A stretch of 57,607 nt of DNA. It comes from Oscillospiraceae bacterium. GTDB lineage: Bacteria > Bacillota > Clostridia > Oscillospirales > Oscillospiraceae. Below are positions 43,713-50,525 of this stretch, piece after piece. A program made the translations under genes and the position numbers. Every line of letters begins with the position of its first letter. Positions within the stretch are counted from its first letter, which is position 1. The stretch is taken from contig JAFVCD010000027.1 of the NCBI GenBank assembly GCA_017479425.1, positions 1 through 57,607 on the forward strand. The letters are read 5' to 3'. The notes below the pieces were generated by a model that searched no databases, was not told the origin of the DNA, and saw only the letters and a list, made by a program, of their open reading frames with translations.

Positions 43713-45506
43713 ATGAGCACTGCGATAAAAGCAAAGGGCGCGAAGAACGATACCATTATCCGAAAGCTGTTCCAGACGACGATGATTACAATGATGATCG
43801 CGGAGCTTTCCGGCGCGCTTTCCTCTGTTATCGACGGCCTGATTACCGGCTTCAGCCTCGGTCAGATAGAGCTTGCGGCGTTGGGAGTTTGTCTGCCGTA
43901 TTACAGTATTCTAAGCATAATCAGCGGAATTCTTATGATCGGCTGCTCCGCAATGTGTACAAGTGCGATAGGAAGAGGCGACTCAAAGGAAACAAGCAGC
44001 GTTTTTTCATTGACAGTTCTTATCGGCGGCGCGCTCTCAGTCGCGCTGACTGTTGTCGGACTCTTATTTCCCGAGAGTATTGCAAGCCTGTTCGGTGCGA
44101 AAGCTGAGGCAGCTGACCTTCACAGAGAAACCGTAAATTATCTGCGCGGAGTAGTGATCGGCGCTCCGGCGCTCGTTTTCTTCGTTGTGCTTACTCCGAT
44201 TCTCCAGCTTGACGGCGATACAAAAAGACCTCAGCTCGCCTCCGCGCTTATGGCGATTACCGATATTGCGGGCGATCTTCTGAACGTCTACGTTTTCCAC
44301 GGCGGAGTTTACGGAATGGCGCTGGCAAGCTCTGTAAGCCATATCGTCGCATTTATCACGATTCTTTCGCATTTCACAAAAAAGAGCGGGCTTTTCCGAT
44401 TCTCCTTATCCGCGATTCGCTTTGATATGATACCGGCGCTGACGAAGGGCGGACTTCCGCGCGCGGTCTGTATGCTGAGCCGCACTCTGCTTCCGATTTT
44501 CATGAACACTCTTGTGCTCGCGCTTGTTGGAAGCACCGGTGTTACGGCGCTTTCCGCTCAGAGCACGCTGTCCTTCACTATCGCATCTCTCGGATGGGGA
44601 ATCGGCGGCGCCGTTTCGATCATGGGCGGTATGATGGTCGGTGAGCAGGATGAAAAAGGGCTCGAGGAGGTTGTCAAAACCGCGCTTTGGGATATCCTCA
44701 TCGGCGTTACTGCAATTTCGGTAGTTGTTTTCCTCGCCGCTCCGTTTATTGCCGCTCTGTTCGTTCCTGAGGCAGGTGACACTCAGAAAATGACTGTCGA
44801 CGCGATCCGCTCGTATACGTTCGCTCTGCCGTTCTTTGCGTTCAACGTGATGTGCGCAAACTATTTGCAGGCGATAACGAGAATTCTTGCCTCGACGCTT
44901 GTAAATATCGGCATTGAGGTCGCCTTTACTGCTGTTTCCGCTTATATACTGAGCTCCTTGTTCGGTACGATGGGTATATGGCTCTCTTATTTCTGCGGTC
45001 AGGCTATTCTCAGCCTTGTGCTGTTCGTAATTGCCGCCGTTAAGAAAGACCCCGCGCGACATGGTCTTGCGGCGCACATGGTGCTGAAAAAGGATTTCGG
45101 CGTGCCGGAGGAGGATCGCATCGAGCGCTCACTCAATACTATGGATGAGGTCGTCGCGTTCTCTGAGGATGTCAGCAGCTTCTGCATGGAGCATAAGCTC
45201 GGAAGCAAGGAGTCGAACAGACTCGCGCTATGCGTTGAGGAGATGGCGGGAAACGTCATTGAGCACGGCTTCACCGGCGATAAGCCACACCACCTTGATG
45301 TTCGTGTTCTAATCAAGGGCGAGAGCGTCATACTCCGTATGAGAGATGACTGCGAGAAGTTCGATCTCTGCGAAAAGGCGCAGAAGTGGTCGTTTGATCC
45401 AGAGCATCCGGAGAAAAATATCGGCATCAGGATCGTTCTCAAGCTCGCGAAGGATATATCTTACACGAATACGATGAATACAAACAATCTCATTATTACA
45501 GTCTGA
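43713..45506 (+). CDS. MATE transporter fused to RsbW-like ATPase domain
   Basis: A 597-residue protein. ATG 43713 is preferred (GAGGAG 8 nt upstream); ATG 43707 is too close to the SD. Residues 1-450 hold about 12 helices of a MATE-family exporter, with the FQTTMITMMIAELSGALSS opening and a repeated half. Residues about 480-597 form a histidine-kinase-like ATPase: N-box ALCVEEMAGNVIEHGF (Glu509/510, Asn514), G1 box LRMRDDCEKFD (Asp545/546) and a G2-like KNIGIRIVLKLA. This places an anti-sigma-kinase-like module on the cytoplasmic end of a transporter. It may phosphorylate a STAS protein in response to transport, or gate transport with ATP. Carried by the cotJC element. Confidence 0.88.
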   Translation: MSTAIKAKGAKNDTIIRKLFQTTMITMMIAELSGALSSVIDGLITGFSLGQIELAALGVCLPYYSILSIISGILMIGCSAMCTSAIGRGDSKETSSVFSLTVLIGGALSVALTVVGLLFPESIASLFGAKAEAADLHRETVNYLRGVVIGAPALVFFVVLTPILQLDGDTKRPQLASALMAITDIAGDLLNVYVFHGGVYGMALASSVSHIVAFITILSHFTKKSGLFRFSLSAIRFDMIPALTKGGLPRAVCMLSRTLLPIFMNTLVLALVGSTGVTALSAQSTLSFTIASLGWGIGGAVSIMGGMMVGEQDEKGLEEVVKTALWDILIGVTAISVVVFLAAPFIAALFVPEAGDTQKMTVDAIRSYTFALPFFAFNVMCANYLQAITRILASTLVNIGIEVAFTAVSAYILSSLFGTMGIWLSYFCGQAILSLVLFVIAAVKKDPARHGLAAHMVLKKDFGVPEEDRIERSLNTMDEVVAFSEDVSSFCMEHKLGSKESNRLALCVEEMAGNVIEHGFTGDKPHHLDVRVLIKGESVILRMRDDCEKFDLCEKAQKWSFDPEHPEKNIGIRIVLKLAKDISYTNTMNTNNLIITV

Positions 45507-45557
45507 AGCTGAGTGATCACAAAAGAAAAGGAGTGATAATTTCAAAGAGGTGCTTTT

Positions 45558-47048
45558 ATGATTAAGGTCGCAGTTTACTGCCGCGTTTCGACGGATAAGG
45601 ACGATCAGGCGAATTCCTTTCAGGCGCAGCAGAGATACTTCAAGGAATATATAGACAGAATGCCGGAGTGGGAGCATTACCGCACCTACGCCGACGAGGG
45701 CATCTCCGGCACCTCGACGATTAAGCGCGCTCAGTTCAACAGAATGATCGCGGACGCGCGTGAGGGGCGCTTCGGGCTTATCATCACAAAAGAGGTAAGC
45801 CGGTTTTCCAGAAATATACTTGACACCATCTCCTACACCCGAGAGCTCAGAGCTTTGGGTGTGGGAGTTCTTTTTGTGAACGACGGAATAAACACGCTTG
45901 AGCCGGACTCAGAGCTGCGACTCTCGATCATGGGCTCAATCGCGCAGGAGGAGAGCCGAAAGACATCAACGCGTGTCAAGTGGGGTCAGACGAGGCAGAT
46001 GGAGCGCGGAGTGGTATTCGGAAGGTCGCTGCTCGGCTATGACGTTAAGGGCGGGAAAATTTCAGTCAATCCCGAGGGGGCGGAGATCGTAAGGCTCATA
46101 TTCCGCAAATACGGCATTGAAAATAAGAGCACGTCCGAAATCTCGCGTGAGCTCAGGAATGAAGGGTATAAGACGCTTTCCGGCAGTGATTATTGGTCGC
46201 CCGCGCACATTATTAAGATACTGAAAAATGAAAAGTACGTCGGGGATCTCGTGCAGAAAAAGACGATAACGCCGGATTATCTCTCACACACGAAAAAATA
46301 CAACCACGGCGAGGAGCCTATGATTACGCTGAGAGATCACCATGAGCCTATAATCGACCGAGAGCTGTGGAATGAAGTTCAGAAAGAGCTGAAAAGGCGA
46401 AATAAGCACTCTGTGCGCTCAATTGGGCGGTCTGCGATATATGCTTTTTCCGGAAAAATAGAGTGCGGAGAGTGCGGAGCGAGCTTTGTATCGCGCAGTA
46501 AAAAGCGCGCGGACGGCAGCTTTGTGAGGCGTTGGTGCTGTGCAGCGGCGACAACCCGAGGCGCAAAAGCCTGCGGCGTAGGCAGAGCAATACGCGACAA
46601 CACGGCGTCGGAGTTAATGCGTAACGCCATAGCTTTACTGTGTTTTGACAGAAATATGATTATTGATAATCTGACAAAAATTGTAACAGAGGTGATTCGA
46701 TCCGGCGAGGAAACAACTGAGAAGCTGGCGAATGAAGTCGACAGAATCTTGAAGAAGAAGGCGACGGTGCTCGACAGCTATTTTTCCGGAATCATCACAG
46801 AAGAAGAAATGCGCCTGATGACCGAGCGCTACGATGGCGAAATTTCGGCATTGAGAGAGAAAATCGCAATTATTCCGCTGTGCGAGTTTGACAAAATAAG
46901 AAACAAAGTTGCGGCTGTGGTTAATGGTGAGAACGGATGTGATATATTATACAGAATGCTTCTTGACCGGATGACGGTATATAAGGAGGGTAGAGTTGAG
47001 GTTCGGCTTAAGGAGATACCTGAGGCGTTTTATTTTTCGCTATTTTGA
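45558..47048 (+). CDS. Large serine recombinase
   Basis: A 496-residue site-specific recombinase. The catalytic domain begins KVAVYCRVSTDKDDQ with nucleophile Ser11, followed by YADEGISGTSTIKRAQFN and ITKEVSRFSRNILDT. A Recombinase domain (LLGYDVKGGKISVNPEGAE...) and a zinc ribbon (ECGECGASF, WCCAAAT, CGVG) follow. A coiled-coil-like region (about 390-450) completes the usual phage-integrase/SpoIVCA-like plan. Length matches the family. SD AGAGGTG lies 8 nt before the ATG. Its stop is 1 nt from the right attachment repeat. It is the obvious enzyme for integrating into, and excising from, cotJC; excision normally also needs a directionality factor. Confidence 0.95.
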   Translation: MIKVAVYCRVSTDKDDQANSFQAQQRYFKEYIDRMPEWEHYRTYADEGISGTSTIKRAQFNRMIADAREGRFGLIITKEVSRFSRNILDTISYTRELRALGVGVLFVNDGINTLEPDSELRLSIMGSIAQEESRKTSTRVKWGQTRQMERGVVFGRSLLGYDVKGGKISVNPEGAEIVRLIFRKYGIENKSTSEISRELRNEGYKTLSGSDYWSPAHIIKILKNEKYVGDLVQKKTITPDYLSHTKKYNHGEEPMITLRDHHEPIIDRELWNEVQKELKRRNKHSVRSIGRSAIYAFSGKIECGECGASFVSRSKKRADGSFVRRWCCAAATTRGAKACGVGRAIRDNTASELMRNAIALLCFDRNMIIDNLTKIVTEVIRSGEETTEKLANEVDRILKKKATVLDSYFSGIITEEEMRLMTERYDGEISALREKIAIIPLCEFDKIRNKVAAVVNGENGCDILYRMLLDRMTVYKEGRVEVRLKEIPEAFYFSLF

Positions 47049-47243
47049 ACCCTCAGTACCTATATCGGTAAGAAGACCCCTAAGCTCGGGGTATGGCATC
47101 GAAAACCTCTGGCTCAGATAGCGCAGTGAAGCGCCCAGCTCACCGTCGGGACCTCCGTACTGAGAAATAATAAACTTCGCGAGAGCGGGGTTGGTGTTGC
47201 GTATCTTTACCGGATATTGAAGACTTTTAGTATAGCTGAACAT
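47040..47243 (-). CDS. cotJC: cotJC 5' segment (interrupted gene)
   Basis: The N-terminal 64 residues of CotJC (MFSYTKSLQYPVKI...PELRGLLTDIGTE) followed by three element-encoded residues and a stop. The ATG at 47243 overlaps the stop of the CotJA/CotJB gene (TGATG), so translation is coupled. CotJC is a manganese-catalase-like inner spore-coat protein. The break lies directly in the DIGTEELxHLE motif that holds metal ligands. The truncated product would lack most of the four-helix bundle. See the 3' segment at 41927-42348. Confidence 0.92.
   Translation of the reverse strand: MFSYTKSLQYPVKIRNTNPALAKFIISQYGGPDGELGASLRYLSQRFSMPYPELRGLLTDIGTEGSK
47050..47067. other. Attachment-site-like repeat, right end
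   Basis: CCTC-A-GTACCTATATCGG. Only the fifth base differs from the left copy at 42331-42348. The 13-bp core is 47055-47067. It lies 1 nt downstream of the recombinase stop codon. Confidence 0.9.
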
Positions 47244-47719
47244 CAGTCGGTCGCTCCTCTCTGATTGAACTCCCACGGCCACGGACCTTCGATCCACGTA
47301 TAAGAGTCCATATCCTCAAGGTCATACAATGTCAGCGGGCCGAAGCGCGCTGCAAAGCGGCGGTTTGCCTCTTTCGATAGCTTTATAGTGTCCTTCATAA
47401 GCTTGAAGGCGGCGGCATCGTCCTTGTGTGTGTCAAGATAGAGCTGCAGCTCGTTTACCATGAAGCGTAGCGCCATGACCTCACCGAGCGGGGTACCGGC
47501 GTAAGGATTTGTTCGGTTGACTGTATTCTTGAAGGGCAGCTCAAGACCGGGAAACAGCGTTCCACGGCTCAGCGCGTCTGCGGGGTTATATCGCGGCTCG
47601 GCGTCCTTCTGTACCGGAACGTAGGGAACGGAGAGGGGAGCGCAGGCGGGCAGCTCGCCGTAGCGCCATGTGCATTCCTCCGTGCCGTTATCGTTCATCG
47701 GCTCTTTCTTTTCGTCCAA
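47243..47719 (-). CDS. cotJB: CotJA-CotJB fusion spore-coat protein
   Basis: A 158-residue protein. Start is TTG 47719, with AGGAG 7 nt upstream. Residues about 28-66 (LSVPYVPVQ, YNPADALSRGTLFPGLELPF) match CotJA, a short coat-associated protein. Residues about 76-153 (LGEVMALRFMVNELQLYLDTH, then KLSKEANRRFAARFGPLTLYD and EGPWPWE) match CotJB. In Bacillus these are separate genes of the cotJABC operon; here they share one frame. It overlaps the cotJC start by 3 nt. The proteins are made in the mother cell and incorporated in the spore coat. Confidence 0.9.
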   Translation of the reverse strand: MDEKKEPMNDNGTEECTWRYGELPACAPLSVPYVPVQKDAEPRYNPADALSRGTLFPGLELPFKNTVNRTNPYAGTPLGEVMALRFMVNELQLYLDTHKDDAAAFKLMKDTIKLSKEANRRFAARFGPLTLYDLEDMDSYTWIEGPWPWEFNQRGATD

Positions 47720-47754
47720 GTTATCACTCCTATTCCGGGGGCTTTGCCCTTAAC

Positions 47755-47780
47755 ATACTATGCGGGAAAGCACAATTAGT
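47755..47780 (-). promoter_or_regulatory. Mother-cell sigma (SigE/SigK-type) promoter candidate for cotJ
   Basis: On the minus strand, AC (47780-47779), a 16-nt spacer and CATAGTAT (47762-47755). This fits the -10 pattern CATAnnnT shared by sporulation sigma factors SigE and SigK and the AC of SigK -35 elements. The transcription start would be about 30 nt before the TTG start codon. Confidence 0.5.
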
Positions 47781-47878
47781 GCCGGCTGTCGCTGCTGAGT
47801 GACCGACCGTTCCGCAAACATTGACTTTTTCACGGGAACGTGGCTATAATAAGGTCACACAGGAAGGGGGATATTTTT

Positions 47879-50371
47879 ATGGAAGAGCTTATTACGATCC
47901 TCAGAGCCCACGCAGAGAAATATCCGCTTATGCGCCCTCAGGACGCGGTAAAGCTTATCTATCAGAACGAGTTCGGCGGCGGGCACCTGATCTTAGATCA
48001 CGGCTGGAGCCTCAATTATATCCGCAAGGAGCAGTCCGAAACTGTTAAAAACCCGCAGCTGCCGCAGCTTGAGGATATAGGAAACGGTATCGTGCGGGTA
48101 AACCTCGCATCGACTGAAATGTCGCCCGAAACGCTGAACGAAATATTTATAAAAAGCGCCGAGATGCACCGGGGCGATATGTCGTCGTTCATAGAGAAGC
48201 TTGAGATACTCAGATTGAACGCAGATATCTTTCCGTTCTCCGCAGAGGAGCTCAATTCATATCTCGATTATTATATTTCTCAGGGCTGCCCGATGGTTTC
48301 GCACTCCGATGAGTACAGAAACGCGTATCATCCGGCTTACAGAGTGGTGATGAAATCGCTTATCAAAACCCCTCGGCAGGAAATTGAGGAGCTTAAAGCG
48401 CGCATTGTAGAGCTTGAAAGGCGCGTATACGGCTATCAGCCTCAGCCTCAGTACCGTCCTCAGCCTCATTATATTCAGCAAAACCCACAGCCTGTACAGA
48501 AGCCTGCTGTCGAGGCTCAGAAAAAGCCAAAATTCAGCGAAACAAGCATCGGAAAATACGGCGTCGGCATCGTAGCGGGACTGCTTATTCTTCTTGCGGT
48601 CGCGCTCGGGATCAGAAACTACTGGCAATATATCCCGGGAATAGCCAAGTTTTCCGCGATTCTCCTTATCGGAACTGCAGTCGAAGCGCTCGGATGGGTA
48701 AACCTGCGCAGGACCGGAAAGAAAAACGGCTTCTGGTCGAGCGTTACCGGAACTGGTGCGGCAGTAGTGTTTATCGCGCTCGTTGCCGGAAATCTTGCCT
48801 GGTCGCTATATGGACTTGTACCGACGGGGCTTCTGCTCGTTGCGTGGTTTGCCGTCAACTTTATCCTTGCGATGAAGGCCGATTCTGTCGCTTTCTACGC
48901 CGTGACGTATCTCGGCGGGGCGGTCAGCGTGCTGCTCTCAGCGCTTAAGCTCAGAGAGGGTATGGAGCTCAGCGGCGAGATAGGTATGCTGATTATAATT
49001 GCGGTGATTATCGCATTCGGTATTGTTCTGCGCAGAAAGAACAAGGCTCTGCCGTTTTTCGGCTTTGCCTTCGGAGCCGCTTCATTCGCGCTCATACTCT
49101 GGAGCGTTTACGGAGGGTTTGACCCCGGCGACGGCAGTATGCCGCTCGGCATTGGGCTTCTTGCGCTGACGGGTGTTATGCAGCTTGAAGGCGCGCACCT
49201 TATGGAGCGGGAGAGCCGAATTTCAAAATGGGTGAACGCGATTGCCTCCTTTATCGCCGCGTTCGGGGTTTTCACTGCATCGTCTAACCTGTTTTCCGCC
49301 TATCTTAACGCCTCTGCTGAGGTTAAGGACGCGGTTTTTGCCTCTGTCAGCCTTGTGATCTCAGTCGGGACTGTGCTCTTCGTGAGCAGAAGGGCTGACG
49401 AAAGGCTGCTCGCCGTGTCGCTTTTTACCGCGGCTTCGCTCTCGCTTATATCGCAGAGCATTTTCGGAAGTGCAGGAATTATTCCGGCACTCTCGGCGGC
49501 GCTTATTCTCGCGCTTCCGGCGCGGAAGAACATCTATCTGCGCCTCAGCGCTTATGCTTCTTTTGCCGTAGCTCTGTGGATGAATATGGATAACGGTTGG
49601 GATTATACCGACTCTGAGAGGACTGTTTCCGCAATCGCACTCATAGTGCCCTGCGCCGTTGAATATGTAATGACTATCCTCGATAAGGATATGAAGCTCA
49701 GAAAAACGATCGGTATTCTGGCGCTCTCCACCGCGTTCATCGCCTCCGTTCCGATAGATTTTGAGGTGATGTGGAAGCTTCTCGTATTCTCAACTGCAAT
49801 TATTTTCCACAGAATCGCTGTTATGGAGAAAGTGAGTAAAGCTGACGCGGATTCAATAATAGCATGGATATTTGTCTATATCGCGCTCGCGTTTATCCAT
49901 ATTACAGTATATATTTACGCTCTTTTCAACGAAAAGCCGCTTGTAGAGGCGCTGGCATCGGTAATTCTGATATCTCTTTCTGTTGCGGGTATCTATGACG
50001 CAATAAGATACAAATCGCTTCCGATTGCGATACTGTATGTAGCTTTGGCGAATTTCAACGTGTTCTACCTTACGCAGCTGATCCTTGACTCCGAAGCTGT
50101 TCTGACGGTCAGCGTTGCGGGTATTGTTATTGCGGCGGGTCTTATCTGCGTGGGCTTTATCGTCAGAATGAAGAGTCTCAGGATACTAGGGCTTGTGAGT
50201 ATGCTTGTCTACGTTCTCAAGATAGCATTTCTGGATGTGCCGAGCCTCGGAGGCTCAGGACTGAACGTCATACTGCTCGCAGGTGCGGGACTCGTTTGCT
50301 TCGGCATCAGCTTTGCATATAATAAGCTCGATAAGTATTTTACAGGGCGGGAAAGCGAATTGAGTGAGTAA
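47879..50371 (+). CDS. Polytopic membrane protein (DUF2339-like) with unusual N-terminal domain
   Basis: An 830-residue protein. ATG 47879 has GGAAGGGGG upstream; a frame from 47840 crosses that SD. Residues 1-165 form a soluble domain (YPLMRPQDAVKLIYQNEFGGGHLI, AYHPAYRVVMKSL) that I recall as a stand-alone clostridial protein. Next come a short coiled-coil helix (EEIELKARIVELERRV-like) and a Pro/Gln linker. From about 225 to the end there are some twenty hydrophobic helices in the style of DUF2339 proteins. Function is unknown for both parts. It is followed by its own hairpin. Confidence 0.7.
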   Translation: MEELITILRAHAEKYPLMRPQDAVKLIYQNEFGGGHLILDHGWSLNYIRKEQSETVKNPQLPQLEDIGNGIVRVNLASTEMSPETLNEIFIKSAEMHRGDMSSFIEKLEILRLNADIFPFSAEELNSYLDYYISQGCPMVSHSDEYRNAYHPAYRVVMKSLIKTPRQEIEELKARIVELERRVYGYQPQPQYRPQPHYIQQNPQPVQKPAVEAQKKPKFSETSIGKYGVGIVAGLLILLAVALGIRNYWQYIPGIAKFSAILLIGTAVEALGWVNLRRTGKKNGFWSSVTGTGAAVVFIALVAGNLAWSLYGLVPTGLLLVAWFAVNFILAMKADSVAFYAVTYLGGAVSVLLSALKLREGMELSGEIGMLIIIAVIIAFGIVLRRKNKALPFFGFAFGAASFALILWSVYGGFDPGDGSMPLGIGLLALTGVMQLEGAHLMERESRISKWVNAIASFIAAFGVFTASSNLFSAYLNASAEVKDAVFASVSLVISVGTVLFVSRRADERLLAVSLFTAASLSLISQSIFGSAGIIPALSAALILALPARKNIYLRLSAYASFAVALWMNMDNGWDYTDSERTVSAIALIVPCAVEYVMTILDKDMKLRKTIGILALSTAFIASVPIDFEVMWKLLVFSTAIIFHRIAVMEKVSKADADSIIAWIFVYIALAFIHITVYIYALFNEKPLVEALASVILISLSVAGIYDAIRYKSLPIAILYVALANFNVFYLTQLILDSEAVLTVSVAGIVIAAGLICVGFIVRMKSLRILGLVSMLVYVLKIAFLDVPSLGGSGLNVILLAGAGLVCFGISFAYNKLDKYFTGRESELSE

Positions 50372-50372
50372 A

Positions 50373-50407
50373 AATAGTCGGGTACTGTCAAATCGTACCC
50401 GACTATT
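50373..50407 (+). terminator. Hairpin after the DUF2339-like gene
   Basis: A 13-bp perfect stem (AATAGTCGGGTAC and complement) with a 9-nt loop; no clear T-run follows. Confidence 0.6.
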
Positions 50408-50462
50408 GCTGTGTCGTATCGGCGCGAAAAATGCATTTTGTGGTCAATTTATACTTAAAGAG

Positions 50463-50491
50463 TTGATTTTTTCAATATGTAGTGATAAAAT
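50463..50491 (+). promoter_or_regulatory. Predicted promoter of the amylase-pgi operon
   Basis: TTGATT (50463-50468), a 17-nt spacer and TAAAAT (50486-50491), about 35 nt before the ATG. Confidence 0.6.
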
Positions 50492-50525
50492 AAATCGATT
50501 ATATGCGTAGACAAGGAGTTCTTTT

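Larger units (their letters stand above)
42336..47067 (+). mobile_element. 4.72-kb skin-like recombinase element inside cotJC
   Basis: The segment between the two 13-bp cores (42336 and 47055; period 4,719 bp) interrupts cotJC. It carries a minus-strand 33-codon ORF at the left end, a small plus-strand ORF, an HD-domain gene, a MATE-ATPase fusion gene and a large serine recombinase whose stop lies 1 nt before the right 18-bp repeat. The left core supplies the 3' half of cotJC, the right core the 5' half, in the same frame. Recombination at the cores would release a circle and rebuild cotJC exactly. This matches the layout of skin (in sigK). Whether excision occurs is not visible from sequence. 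Confidence 0.88.

Noticed and set aside
47040-47297. Earlier start at 47297 for the cotJC 5' segment
   Set aside because: It would overlap the CotJA/CotJB gene by more than 50 bp; the ATG at 47243 is coupled to that gene's stop and matches the known CotJC N-terminus.
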